Shown: piece by piece, positions 7,418 to 17,273 of the stretch
Layout: each line of letters starts with the position of its first letter
How positions within the stretch are numbered: the stretch's first letter is position 1
Source: Candidatus Kapaibacterium sp.
GTDB taxonomy: Bacteria; Bacteroidota; Ignavibacteria; Kapaibacteriales; JAEUSM01
Direction: 5' to 3'
DNA: 64,000 bases
Assembly (NCBI GenBank): GCA_016788785.1
Contig: JAEUSM010000006.1
Coordinates: 409,864-473,863, forward strand
Notes under the pieces: model-generated
The model's input: only the letters and a program-made list of their open reading frames with translations
Told to the model about the DNA's origin: nothing
Databases searched by the model: none
Made by a program: the position numbers and the translations under genes

Positions 7418-9295
7418 ATGACAGCTGAAGAAATATGTACCCAAATACAAGAATTTAAAAGTTTCAAATCTATTTCTAAAGAAGTAATTGAAAATGAAAT
7501 TACGAAACTTGAAGGCTATGAACTTTCTTTGAACTTGATTTCACCTCAAAATGAAAATAATGAGATTCAATATAGTTCAATTAGTTCAGAGATAAAGTTA
7601 TTATTAGCAACACGGTATAAATTCCTTGGACAATACCAAAATGGGGAAAAGAAGTTGCTTGAAATAATAGATTCTAAATACCAATTAAATCAATTTAGTA
7701 AAGCAAAAGCATATAACATTTTGGGAAACATATATGATGACCAAAATGATTATGTACAAGCACTTTCTAGTTTTTTTCATTCTAAATCAATTTATGAACT
7801 AAACCATGACGTAGAAAATCTATCAGGTGTTCATATTAACATTGCAAGAGTTTATACCAATTTAGGAGATTATCATCAATCGTTACAATTTGTATTTTTT
7901 GCCCTCAATGAATTCGAAAAGTTGAAGAACAAAAAAGGAATTTCTTACTCTTTAAACATGATAGGTACAAATTATAGGTTTTTACAATTGTATAATCAAG
8001 CTTTAGAGTACTTTTTAAAAAATTTACAAATTGATGAAGAACTAAATATACCTATAGAAATAGCATCTTCACATTCTAATTTAGGCATAATTTATTCTTT
8101 AATTGATGACAATATTCAAGCACTTTTTCATATGTTAAAAGCTTATGAAACATTTGATAAAATTGATAATAAACTTGAACTTGCAAATTGTAGCATTAAT
8201 TTAGGTATATTCTTTATGAAAGTTCAAGACTTTGAAAAGGCATATATTTATTTAAACAAAGCTTTAGAATCACACATACTTTTAGAAAATGAATATGGAA
8301 TTGCAGTTTGTTACCATAACTTAGGAAATTATTTTCTTCAAACAACTTTTGATGACTTTGATAAATCATTAGAATATCAACATAAGGCACTTATTGGATT
8401 TTCAAAAATTCTCCACAAAGAAGGGCAAATGAATTGTCATAAATCATTGTCAGATTTGTATAAAAAGCAACATGATTTTGAAAATGCTTTGTATCATATT
8501 GATTTTCACTATTCTATAAAAAATGAAATTCAATCCGACGATCTTAAAAATAAAGCACTTCTTTTTGACCAACGTCGTAAAATTGAAGAAGATGAAAAAG
8601 CTCGTCAATTAAAACTCGCTCGATTCCAAGAACAAGAGAAAATTCTTCATAATATTCTTCCCATTAATATTGCAGATAGAATTCTCAATCAAGAAACCTT
8701 TATAGCAGACCACTTCCAATCAGTTTCAGTTCTTTTTATGGATTTGGTTGGGTTTACTTCTCTTTCTTCCATTGCACCTCCAAAACAACTTGTGTACTTA
8801 CTTGATACCATTTTCACAAAAGCAGATGAAGTAGTCGAGTCATTTGGTTTAGAAAAAATCAAAACCATTGGAGATGGATATTTAGCGGTTGCCAATGTAA
8901 CAACTCCTCTCGAACATCACCAAAAAGCTACAGCACTTGCATCACTCAAACTTCTCGAAACAATGCGAGATTTTACAGTGAATATTCCAACAGAATTGGG
9001 AGAAACCGATTGGATTAACAATATGAATGACATTGAAATTCGCATTGGCATTCACACTGGCGAAGTTGTCGCAGGAATCATTGGCAAAAACAAATATACC
9101 TACGACCTTTGGGGAGATGCAGTGAACGTTGCTTCACGAATGGAATCCAACTCGGAACCAGGTCGTATACATGTTAGTGATGAATTTGCAGAGTCTATCG
9201 AAAATAACCCTGAATTCTCACTCATATCCAGAGGAGAAATTTCCATTAAGGGCAAAGGAACAATGAAGACATTTTGGTTGGAGAAGAGGATATGA
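7418..9295 (+). CDS. TPR-repeat class III adenylate cyclase (array member 1)
   Basis: 625 residues from ATG 7418; an in-frame TTG at 7409 is less likely. Residues about 60-385 are TPR repeats (NLGxxY, ALEYFxK patterns). A charged coiled linker (DQRRKIEEDEKARQLKLARFQ) leads to the cyclase domain at about 435-620. The catalytic residues of adenylate cyclases are all present: the two metal aspartates in FMDLVGFT and IGDGY, the adenine-selecting Lys in EKIKTIG and Asp in YDLWG, and the transition-state Asn/Arg in VNVASR. There is no membrane segment, so it is a cytosolic cAMP-forming enzyme with TPRs as the likely input domain. The gene ends with …WLEKRI and overlaps the next by ATGA. Confidence 0.88.
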   Translation: MTAEEICTQIQEFKSFKSISKEVIENEITKLEGYELSLNLISPQNENNEIQYSSISSEIKLLLATRYKFLGQYQNGEKKLLEIIDSKYQLNQFSKAKAYNILGNIYDDQNDYVQALSSFFHSKSIYELNHDVENLSGVHINIARVYTNLGDYHQSLQFVFFALNEFEKLKNKKGISYSLNMIGTNYRFLQLYNQALEYFLKNLQIDEELNIPIEIASSHSNLGIIYSLIDDNIQALFHMLKAYETFDKIDNKLELANCSINLGIFFMKVQDFEKAYIYLNKALESHILLENEYGIAVCYHNLGNYFLQTTFDDFDKSLEYQHKALIGFSKILHKEGQMNCHKSLSDLYKKQHDFENALYHIDFHYSIKNEIQSDDLKNKALLFDQRRKIEEDEKARQLKLARFQEQEKILHNILPINIADRILNQETFIADHFQSVSVLFMDLVGFTSLSSIAPPKQLVYLLDTIFTKADEVVESFGLEKIKTIGDGYLAVANVTTPLEHHQKATALASLKLLETMRDFTVNIPTELGETDWINNMNDIEIRIGIHTGEVVAGIIGKNKYTYDLWGDAVNVASRMESNSEPGRIHVSDEFAESIENNPEFSLISRGEISIKGKGTMKTFWLEKRI

Positions 9296-11541
9296 TGCTC
9301 GAGGAATTACAAGAAAAACTTCAATTAGCGACTGAAGAACAAAAACGAGGAAATGCAAAAAATGCTGAAATTCTTGCACAAGAAATTCTAACACATTTAG
9401 ATTCTTTCTCAGATGATATAAATTCCGAAGAAAATAATTCTGAACAGAGCATTCAAATTCATACAATCAGAGCAAGGACAATGTATTTGTTAGGATTTTG
9501 CTCAGCTCGATTAAGTGATTATGATAAATCAATTCAATATTTAAATTCCTCAATTATTATTGCTGAAGAATTTAATTTACAAGAAATAATAGCTGAATGT
9601 TATAATGGATTAGGAAATACATACTCTAATCTTGGTGACAAAAACCGTTCTATGAATTATTATTTGCAAGCTCTTGAAATTTTCGAAAAGCTAAATATGT
9701 TAAATAAGATAGCTTTAGTCAAATCAAATATTGGCTTAATTCAAGATGATTTGGGATTATATGATTTAGCAATTGAGAATTTCACTTTTTCTTTAGATGT
9801 TTACGAGAAGTCCCAGGATATAGAATCATTAGCACGTATAACTAGTTATTTAGGGAATTTATATGTAGACATCTCCTCAACAGAAAAGGCAATGGAGTAT
9901 TATTTACGTTCCTTATCTTTAAGTGAAGAAATTGGTAATAATCATAGCGTTGCTACAGTACTATGTAATATTGGAACTCTTTATAACAAACAAGGCTCAT
10001 TTCAAACTGCTTTACAGTATTACAATAATGCTCTTGAAATATATAGTGTCTTAGATGATAAAGCTAAAATCGCATTAATATTTAGTGCCATTGCAGTTGT
10101 CTACAGAGGTCTAGGTTCGTATGAATTAGCAATTGAGTTTATTAGAAAATCTTTAGATATTAATCAACAAATCAAAAATAAAAACGGCGTTGCAAATAAT
10201 TTATTAAATATAGGAGTAATTTATGGTAACTTAAAATCAAATGACAAAGCAAAAGAGTATATTAGTGAAGCACTCACTATTTATGAAGAAACTGGTGATA
10301 TTTTACCTATTGTTCATTGTAAACTTCAAATTGTATTAGTTCATATTAAATTAGATCAATTTGAAAAAGCAAACAGTCTTTTACTCCAATTAATGCCAAT
10401 GGTTGAAAATCTTGGAATAAAAAAACACATCGTTTTATGTTATTCAAATTTGGGTACAACATATTCAGGATTACATAACTATCAAGAAGCAAAGAAATAT
10501 TTCGTAAAAGCATTATACATTCAAAAAAATGAAATAAAAACAGACGAAGGCATTGCTAATCTTCTCATTTCATTAGGTGAAGTTTTTTTGTTCGAAAAAG
10601 ACTACAAACAAGCAATCTCATATTTTAAAGAGTCATTAGAGCTTTCTACTAAAACACAAGACAAAATACAAATTTGCAAAGGTCACAAGTATCTTGCAGA
10701 AGTCTATTCTCAATTACATAATTGGAAAAAATCGGATTTTCATTTTCGACAATTTTATGAAATTGAAAAATCCTTACATAAAAATGAAGTAATAGTAAGT
10801 GCTGAACGTTTTGACATAGAACGAAAAGCAGCTAATCGAGAAAAGGAGCTCGCAATTGAAAAAGCTCGATTCTTGGAACGTGAAAGTATTCTCAAAAACA
10901 TTCTCCCAGATTCTGTCACAAATAGATTGGTAAAAGGTGAAAATCCTATTGCAGATTACTTTCAATCTGCAACTGTTTTATTTTTTGATATTGTTGGGTT
11001 TACAGCACTTTCATCTTTTATTCCTCCAAAACAACTTGTGTATTTACTTGACAATATATTCTCAAAAGCTGATGAGATTGTTGAGTCGTTTGATTTGGAA
11101 AAAATTAAAACAATTGGCGATGGTTATCTTGCCGTTGCGAATGTAACAACTCCTCTCGAAAATCACCAAAAAGCAACTGCATTGGCAGCACTCAAACTTC
11201 TCGAAACGATGAAAGATTTTACAGTGAATATTCCATCCGAATTAGGTAATACCGATTGGATTAAAGATATGAACGATATTGAAATTCGAATTGGTATTCA
11301 CACTGGCGAAGTTGTCGCAGGAATCATTGGCAAAAACAAATATACCTACGACCTTTGGGGTGATGCAGTGAACGTTGCTTCACGAATGGAATCCAACTCG
11401 GAACCAGGTCGTATACATGTTAGCGATTCGTTCGCAAAAACAATCGAAAATAACCCTGAATTCTCACTCATCCCACGTGGAGAAATCACTGTCAAAGGCA
11501 AAGGAACAATGAAGACATTTTGGTTAGAGAAGGGGATATGA
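9292..11541 (+). CDS. TPR-repeat class III adenylate cyclase (array member 2)
   Basis: 749 residues, the longest of the array. The start is the ATG at 9292, which overlaps the previous TGA by the ATGA tetramer and is preceded by a purine-rich GGAGAAGAGG inside the end of the upstream gene. It has about ten TPR units (residues 60-490), then the linker ERKAANREKELAIEKARFLERE, then the cyclase domain with FFDIVGFT, EKIKTIGDGY, YDLWGDAVNVASRMES. All metal, adenine-specificity and transition-state residues are kept. A 128-base stretch here (11296-11423) differs from member 1 (9050-9177) at a single base, a sign of recent exchange. No membrane segment. Confidence 0.88.
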   Translation: MMLEELQEKLQLATEEQKRGNAKNAEILAQEILTHLDSFSDDINSEENNSEQSIQIHTIRARTMYLLGFCSARLSDYDKSIQYLNSSIIIAEEFNLQEIIAECYNGLGNTYSNLGDKNRSMNYYLQALEIFEKLNMLNKIALVKSNIGLIQDDLGLYDLAIENFTFSLDVYEKSQDIESLARITSYLGNLYVDISSTEKAMEYYLRSLSLSEEIGNNHSVATVLCNIGTLYNKQGSFQTALQYYNNALEIYSVLDDKAKIALIFSAIAVVYRGLGSYELAIEFIRKSLDINQQIKNKNGVANNLLNIGVIYGNLKSNDKAKEYISEALTIYEETGDILPIVHCKLQIVLVHIKLDQFEKANSLLLQLMPMVENLGIKKHIVLCYSNLGTTYSGLHNYQEAKKYFVKALYIQKNEIKTDEGIANLLISLGEVFLFEKDYKQAISYFKESLELSTKTQDKIQICKGHKYLAEVYSQLHNWKKSDFHFRQFYEIEKSLHKNEVIVSAERFDIERKAANREKELAIEKARFLERESILKNILPDSVTNRLVKGENPIADYFQSATVLFFDIVGFTALSSFIPPKQLVYLLDNIFSKADEIVESFDLEKIKTIGDGYLAVANVTTPLENHQKATALAALKLLETMKDFTVNIPSELGNTDWIKDMNDIEIRIGIHTGEVVAGIIGKNKYTYDLWGDAVNVASRMESNSEPGRIHVSDSFAKTIENNPEFSLIPRGEITVKGKGTMKTFWLEKGI

Positions 11542-13379
11542 CATCAGAAGTAATACAAAAAGTAATCGAAAAAATAGAAAATTTATTGAGAACTTTTAAA
11601 AATGAAGAAGCAAAGGAATTAGCTTTTGAACTATTGGAGCAACATGAAATCTTAGATGATGTAGAATCACTTGCTAAAGTATATAGTACTCTTGGAATAG
11701 TTTATTATCATTTATCTGATTTCATAAATGCAATTGAGTATTTTGATAAAGAATTTTATATATTACAAGATACTGAAAGAAAAGAAGAAATTGCACATAA
11801 CCTCAAAAATATTGGAACTGCCTATGCTTCTCTTAACAATAATGTAAAAGCATTAGAATGTTTTGAAAAAGCCCTACAAATAAATGAAGAAATTGGAAGA
11901 AAAGATGGCATTGCTTCAAATTATGGTAATATTGGGATTATTTATAGTTCTCTAAATGATTATTCAAAAGCATTAGAATATTACGAAAAAGCACTTCAAA
12001 CAAATGAAGAAATTGGAAGGATAAAAGGAATTCCATTTAATTTAGGTAATATTGCGAATGTTTATAGTTCTCTTTTTGACTATTCGAAAGCTTTAGAATA
12101 TAACAAAAAAGCTTTAGCAATTTTTGAAGAAATTGGTCATAAAGTAGGAGTCGCCGATAAGTTACATAGTATTGGAATAATCTATAGAAATTTTCTCGAT
12201 TATCCAAAAGCTATTGAATATTATAAAAAAGCTTTATTCTTAAATGAGGAAATGGGAAGAAAAGCAGGTATTGCAGCTAACCTCGGTTGTATTGGTAATA
12301 TTTATTCGGATCAATTAGAATACCCAAAAGCATTAGAACATATCAAAAAATCTTTAGACATCAATAAAGAAATTGGTAATAAAATTGGAATTGCATATAA
12401 TCTTTTAAACTTGGGAGTTACTTATAAAGAAATTGAAGAATTTTCAACTGCGTTAGAATATATTCGTCAATCTTATTCTATTGCAGAAGAAAACAAATCC
12501 TATGATATCATGATGAATTGTATTGAACAATATTCTCAGATATATGAAAAAAAAGGTGATATAGTACAAGCATTTTCATATTACAAACAATACATTGCTT
12601 TAAAAGATGAAATTCAATCTAAAGAAAGTAAAAATAAAGCACTTCTTTTTGACCAACGTCGTAAAATTGAAGAAGATGAAAAAGCTCGTCAATTAAAACT
12701 CGCTCGATTCCAAGAACAAGAGAAAATTCTTCATAATATTCTTCCCATTAATATCGCTGATAGAATTCTCAATCAAGAAACCTTTATCGCAGACCACTTC
12801 CAATCAGTCTCTGTTCTTTTCATGGATTTGGTTGGGTTTACTTCTCTTTCTTCCATTGCACCTCCGAAACAACTTGTGTATTTACTTGATACCATTTTTA
12901 CGAAAGCAGATGAAGTAGTCGAGTCATTTGGTTTAGAAAAAATTAAAACAATCGGTGATGGATATTTAGCAGTAGCGAATGTGACAACACCGCTTGAACA
13001 TCACCAAAAAGCTACAGCACTAGCAGCACTCAAACTTCTCGAAACGATGAAAGATTTTACTGTGAATATTCCATCTGAATTAGGCAATACTGATTGGATT
13101 AAAAATATGAAAAACATTGAAATTCGAATTGGCATTCATACTGGAGAAATAGTCGCAGGAATTATTGGTAAAAACAAATACACATATGATCTTTGGGGTG
13201 ATGCAGTGAACGTTGCCTCAAGAATGGAATCCAACTCAGAAGCAGGTCGTATTCACATTAGCGATGAATTTGCACATTCTATTGAATCTCACTCAGAATT
13301 CTCCCTCATCCCACGTGGCGAAATCACCATCAAAGGCAAAGGTACAATGAATACCTTTTGGTTGGAGAAGGGGATATGA
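11538..13379 (+). CDS. TPR-repeat class III adenylate cyclase (array member 3)
   Basis: 613 residues. The start at ATG 11538 overlaps the preceding stop by ATGA, with AGAAGGGG just upstream. The TPR units (about residues 40-350) are 40 residues each and closely alike (SKALEYYEKALQTNEEIGR). The linker and cyclase are nearly those of member 1: 12630-12754 is identical over 125 bases to 8546-8670. Catalytic motifs FMDLVGFT, EKIKTIGDGY and YDLWGDAVNVASRMES are intact. It is cytosolic and predicted to make cAMP under control of whatever binds the TPRs. It ends with the conserved WLEKGI and the ATGA junction to member 4. Confidence 0.88.
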   Translation: MTSEVIQKVIEKIENLLRTFKNEEAKELAFELLEQHEILDDVESLAKVYSTLGIVYYHLSDFINAIEYFDKEFYILQDTERKEEIAHNLKNIGTAYASLNNNVKALECFEKALQINEEIGRKDGIASNYGNIGIIYSSLNDYSKALEYYEKALQTNEEIGRIKGIPFNLGNIANVYSSLFDYSKALEYNKKALAIFEEIGHKVGVADKLHSIGIIYRNFLDYPKAIEYYKKALFLNEEMGRKAGIAANLGCIGNIYSDQLEYPKALEHIKKSLDINKEIGNKIGIAYNLLNLGVTYKEIEEFSTALEYIRQSYSIAEENKSYDIMMNCIEQYSQIYEKKGDIVQAFSYYKQYIALKDEIQSKESKNKALLFDQRRKIEEDEKARQLKLARFQEQEKILHNILPINIADRILNQETFIADHFQSVSVLFMDLVGFTSLSSIAPPKQLVYLLDTIFTKADEVVESFGLEKIKTIGDGYLAVANVTTPLEHHQKATALAALKLLETMKDFTVNIPSELGNTDWIKNMKNIEIRIGIHTGEIVAGIIGKNKYTYDLWGDAVNVASRMESNSEAGRIHISDEFAHSIESHSEFSLIPRGEITIKGKGTMNTFWLEKGI

Positions 13380-15436
13380 CACAAGAAGAAATGCAACAAG
13401 CAATCGAAAAATTAAAAGATTTGTGGGAAACTTCACAAATTCAAGAGGTAAAAGCATTTGCATACGAACTCTTGGAAAATCCTGAAATCAAAGAAGACCT
13501 CGAATCTCTCGCTAGGGTCTATAATAGTCTTGGACTTGTTTACGATAATCTTTCAGACTACCCCAAAGCCTTAGAGTATTATTCAAAATCAGTACAAATT
13601 AGTGAAGAAATTGGAAACAAAGTGGGAGTAGCTAATAGCCTTGGTAATATTGGGTTAGTTTACAGAAATCTTTCAGACAACTCTAAAGCATTAGAATATT
13701 ACACAAAAGCATTACACCTTGATGAAGAGTTAGAAAACAAAAATGGTATTGCGCGGCATCTTGGGAGTATAGGGAGTGTTTATTTGAGAATTACAGACTA
13801 TCAAAAAGCATTAGAATATTTTTCAAAAGCATTACAAATCAATGAAGAAATTGGAAACAAAGTTAATATTGCTACTTACTTAGGGAATATTGGACTTGTT
13901 TATTCAAAACTTTCAGACTTCCCAAATGCTTTGGAGTATTATTTAAATGCATTACAAATCAATGAAAAAATTGGAAACAAAAAACATATTGCTTCCAACC
14001 TTGGTAATATCGGGCTTGTTTACTTTTCTCTTTCAGACTACCCAAAAGGCTTAGAATATCTATCAAAAGCATTAAAAATCGATGAAGAAATTGGAAATAA
14101 ACGTGGTATTGCAATACAACTTGAGAATATTGGGAATGTTTACGCAGAACTTTCAGACTACCCAAATGCATTAGAGTATCATTCTAAAGCATTAAATATA
14201 AATCAAGAAATTGGTTATAAAGATGGAATTGGAAGTAACCTTGGGAATATAGGGATTATTTATTGGAGTCTTTCAGACTATCCCAAAGCTTTAGAGTATT
14301 TATCAAAAGCACTTCAAATCGATAAAGAAATTGGAAACAAAGCTGGCATAGCACGTCATCTTGGGAATATAGGGATTATTTACTGGAGTCTTTCAGACTA
14401 TCCCAAAGCCATAGAGTTTTACTCAAAAGCATTACTAATCGATGAAGAAATTGTAAATAAACGTGGTATTGCAATTTCTCTTGTGAATTTAGGGAATGTT
14501 TATTCAACAAAAGAATCAACTTACTATGTTGCTAATAAAGCAAAAGAGTATCTTCAAAAAGCATTACAACTTGCAGAAGAGATAGGTCTTAAAGAAGTAA
14601 TAAAAGACGTTTATGAACATTTTCACACACTCTGCATCAATGAAAAACAATATGAAGAAGCATTAGAATATTACAAAAAATCAGTAGAAATTGAAAAAGA
14701 AATTCAGTCAGAAGAAGCAAAAAACAAAGCAGTACTTTTTGACCAACGTCGTAAAATAGAAGAAGATGAAAAAGCTCGTCTGTTGAAATTAGCACGGTTT
14801 AAGGAGCAAGAACGAATTTTTCATAATATTTTACCTGTTTCTATTGCCAACAGATTAATTGAAGGTGAACAAACCATTGCAGAGTCGTTTGAAAACGTTA
14901 GTATCTTCTTCTCAGATATAGTTGGTTTTACAACTCTTTCCTCAAACATCGAGCCTGCTGAATTAGTCAAAGGATTAAATACCATTTTTACTGCTTTTGA
15001 TAGAATTGGCACAATATACGGTTTAGAAAAAATTAAAACAATCGGTGATGCCTATATGGCAGTATGTGGTGTTCCAACCGAATATGAGAATCATGCACTA
15101 AGAACTGCAAATTTTGCGATTGAGGCAATTGAAGTAATCAATAGTTTAGAACTTGGAGAAGAATTTAAGAATTTACAAATTCGTATCGGTTTGCATAGTG
15201 GTAGTGTTGTCGCTGGTATAATTGGAGAGAAAAAGTTTGCCTACGATGTTTGGGGTGATGCAGTCAACGTAGCCTCTCGTATGGAATCATATTCAGAAGC
15301 AGGTCGGATTCACATTAGCGAAGCCTTTGCAAAATCAATCGAAAATAACCCAGAATTCTCACTCATACCTCGAGGCGAAATCACTGTCAAAGGCAAAGGT
15401 ACAATGAACACATTTTGGTTGGAGAAGGGGATATGA
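13376..15436 (+). CDS. TPR-repeat class III adenylate cyclase (array member 4)
   Basis: 686 residues from ATG 13376, overlapping the previous stop by ATGA. The N-terminal half is the most regular TPR array in the window: eight or more 40-residue units in exact 120-base register. The linker DQRRKIEEDEKARLLKLARF matches its neighbours, but the cyclase domain belongs to a different sub-branch (FFSDIVGFTTLSS, EKIKTIGDAYMAVCG, FAYDVWGDAVNVASRMES), so it has a distinct ancestry or has been exchanged. All catalytic residues are present. It ends in WLEKGI with the same GGAGAAGGGGATATGA junction as the others, although no cyclase gene follows directly. Confidence 0.88.
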   Translation: MTQEEMQQAIEKLKDLWETSQIQEVKAFAYELLENPEIKEDLESLARVYNSLGLVYDNLSDYPKALEYYSKSVQISEEIGNKVGVANSLGNIGLVYRNLSDNSKALEYYTKALHLDEELENKNGIARHLGSIGSVYLRITDYQKALEYFSKALQINEEIGNKVNIATYLGNIGLVYSKLSDFPNALEYYLNALQINEKIGNKKHIASNLGNIGLVYFSLSDYPKGLEYLSKALKIDEEIGNKRGIAIQLENIGNVYAELSDYPNALEYHSKALNINQEIGYKDGIGSNLGNIGIIYWSLSDYPKALEYLSKALQIDKEIGNKAGIARHLGNIGIIYWSLSDYPKAIEFYSKALLIDEEIVNKRGIAISLVNLGNVYSTKESTYYVANKAKEYLQKALQLAEEIGLKEVIKDVYEHFHTLCINEKQYEEALEYYKKSVEIEKEIQSEEAKNKAVLFDQRRKIEEDEKARLLKLARFKEQERIFHNILPVSIANRLIEGEQTIAESFENVSIFFSDIVGFTTLSSNIEPAELVKGLNTIFTAFDRIGTIYGLEKIKTIGDAYMAVCGVPTEYENHALRTANFAIEAIEVINSLELGEEFKNLQIRIGLHSGSVVAGIIGEKKFAYDVWGDAVNVASRMESYSEAGRIHISEAFAKSIENNPEFSLIPRGEITVKGKGTMNTFWLEKGI
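13541..14500 (+). repeat. Tandem 120-bp TPR-coding repeats inside cyclase 4
   Basis: Eight units of exactly 120 bases with no indels; the motif TTTCAGACTA(C/T)CC followed by CAAAGC/CAAATGC recurs at the same phase in each. The last two units (for example 14239-14290 and 14359-14410) are nearly identical, which points to recent internal duplication. These encode TPR_12-type helices and are not CRISPR repeats. Confidence 0.8.
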
Positions 15437-15492
15437 CAAAAATAACATCGCATTCTCTCTATTTATTTCTTTTTGTAAGTCAATCTACTTGA
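15433..15492 (+). pseudogene. Orphan ATGA junction with 19-codon stub
   Basis: The junction that couples the cyclase genes (GGAGAAGGGGATATGA) is present once more at the end of cyclase 4, but its ATG opens a frame of only 19 codons that ends at 15490-15492. There is no TPR or cyclase sequence in it. It is best read as the scar of a lost sixth array member or of an insertion/deletion in front of the next cyclase. It could also be a chance ORF. Confidence 0.4.
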
Positions 15493-15514
15493 TAACTTCT
15501 TTAATTTTGAATCT

Positions 15515-17263
15515 ATGAAATCGAAAACACATCAAGAGATTGAAAGGGAGTTAGAAAATGATCTACCTGTTGAAACAAAATTATCTTTACTAAATGATTT
15601 GGCTTTTTCTTGCAAAGAACGTTCAAAATATGAAGAAGTAAAAAGTATCTCAGAGCAAATTCTAACTATATTAGAATCGTATCCTAATGATCTTGAACAT
15701 GGAAGAATCCTTAATACTTTAGGGTTGATGTATTTAGATAATGGAGATTTCGTTTTATCGTGTACAACCTTACATCAAGCTATTTCAATATTTACCAACA
15801 TAGATAATCAGGAGTTTCTATCCGTTGCATTATGTAATATTGGGGCTGCTTACCGTTCACGTGGAAAGTTTCAAAAAGCAATAGAATATTTGCAAGAAAG
15901 CATTACAATTGCTGAAAAATACTCGTTTGAAAAAGTTATAGTTGGTTCTTTCATTAATATAGGAAACGCCTATCGAAACCTTAAACAATACCCATTAGCA
16001 ATTGAATATTATAACAAATCATTATCAACTAGCAGAAAAATAAATTATTTGAATGGAATAGCAAATTCATTAGGAAATTTAGGAAATGTGCATAGTAATC
16101 TATTGGAATATGATACAGCATTACAATTCCATTTTCAATCCTTAGAAATCTCTCAGATTTTGGAAGACCTAACTGGAATATCTATCGATTTAGGAAATAT
16201 TGGAACTATCTATTTAGAATTGAAAGATTATCCAAAAGCAATAGAATTCTTTTTACAATCACTAAATATTGCAGAACAATTAGGAAATAATAATTCTGCT
16301 GCAATTAAACTAATTAATTTGGGAGTAGTCTATGGAAGTTTAGATTTTGTCGGCAGTGATGTTATAAAGGCACTTGAATATTTAGAAAGGGGATTACAAA
16401 TTGCCATTGAAAGTGATGATAAAAAAATCCAAAGCATAACACACCAAAATATCGCAGAAATTCTTAAAAGAGAAAAAAAATGGGAAGAATATTCCTATCA
16501 TTTTGAGAAGTTTCATGAAATTCACTCTGAGTTAAATGATACAAAAGTTAAAGAATTTGTACAACAATTTAACTTGGAAAGAAATGAAGCAGAACGAGAA
16601 AAAGAGCTTGCAATAGAAAGAGCTACCGCAGAAGAGAGAACGAAAATACTAGAAGATATACTACCGAAAGAAATTCTTCATCGTCTAATACAAGGTGAAA
16701 CAAAAATTGCTAATTATTTAGAAAATGTAGGCATTTTATTTGTAGATATAGTAGGTTTTACTCAGCTATCAGAGTCAATTTCTCCAAATGAATTAGTTGA
16801 TTGTTTGGACATTGTTTTTAGTCATTTTGATATAATTTGTCAAAGAAATTCGATTGAGAAAATTAAAACTATAGGGGACGCTTACTTTGCAGTAGCTGGA
16901 GCAACATTAAACATTAATAATCCATGTTTTCATTTGGCTATTGCTGCTTTAGAAATGTTGGAAATTGCAAAATATTTACCAACACTATTGAACAACCGAC
17001 CACTTGATTTTAGAATCGGTTTGCATGTTGGAGAAGTAGTTGCAGGAATCATTGGCAAAAACAAATTTACTTTTGATTTGTGGGGAGATGCAGTAAATAT
17101 AGCCTCTCGAATGGAATCTAGCTCTGAGCCAGGTAAAATTCAAATATCTGAAATTTTTGCTAATTCAATAAAAGACTGTTCTGAATTTAATATCATACCT
17201 CGAGGAGAAATCAACATCAAAGGTAAAGGTACAATGAACACATTTTGGTTGGAAAAAGCCTAA
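15515..17263 (+). CDS. TPR-repeat class III adenylate cyclase (array member 5)
   Basis: 582 residues from ATG 15515, 78 bases after member 4 and not coupled by ATGA. TPRs (about residues 50-345) are more diverged than in the other members. The linker NLERNEAEREKELAIERATAEERTK is a short coiled coil. The cyclase domain has FVDIVGFT, EKIKTIGDAYFAVAG and FDLWGDAVNIASRMES, with all metal-, adenine- and transition-state residues intact. It ends in WLEKA instead of WLEKGI and so lacks the built-in ribosome site for a following gene. This fits its position as the end of the array, next to the inverted-repeat cassette at 17274. Confidence 0.87.
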   Translation: MKSKTHQEIERELENDLPVETKLSLLNDLAFSCKERSKYEEVKSISEQILTILESYPNDLEHGRILNTLGLMYLDNGDFVLSCTTLHQAISIFTNIDNQEFLSVALCNIGAAYRSRGKFQKAIEYLQESITIAEKYSFEKVIVGSFINIGNAYRNLKQYPLAIEYYNKSLSTSRKINYLNGIANSLGNLGNVHSNLLEYDTALQFHFQSLEISQILEDLTGISIDLGNIGTIYLELKDYPKAIEFFLQSLNIAEQLGNNNSAAIKLINLGVVYGSLDFVGSDVIKALEYLERGLQIAIESDDKKIQSITHQNIAEILKREKKWEEYSYHFEKFHEIHSELNDTKVKEFVQQFNLERNEAEREKELAIERATAEERTKILEDILPKEILHRLIQGETKIANYLENVGILFVDIVGFTQLSESISPNELVDCLDIVFSHFDIICQRNSIEKIKTIGDAYFAVAGATLNINNPCFHLAIAALEMLEIAKYLPTLLNNRPLDFRIGLHVGEVVAGIIGKNKFTFDLWGDAVNIASRMESSSEPGKIQISEIFANSIKDCSEFNIIPRGEINIKGKGTMNTFWLEKA

Positions 17264-17273
17264 TTATTAGATT

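Noticed and set aside
13541..14500. Regular 120-bp repeats that might be read as an array element
   Set aside because: They are in one open frame and encode 40-residue TPR units; there are no spacers and no cas genes, so this is not a CRISPR.
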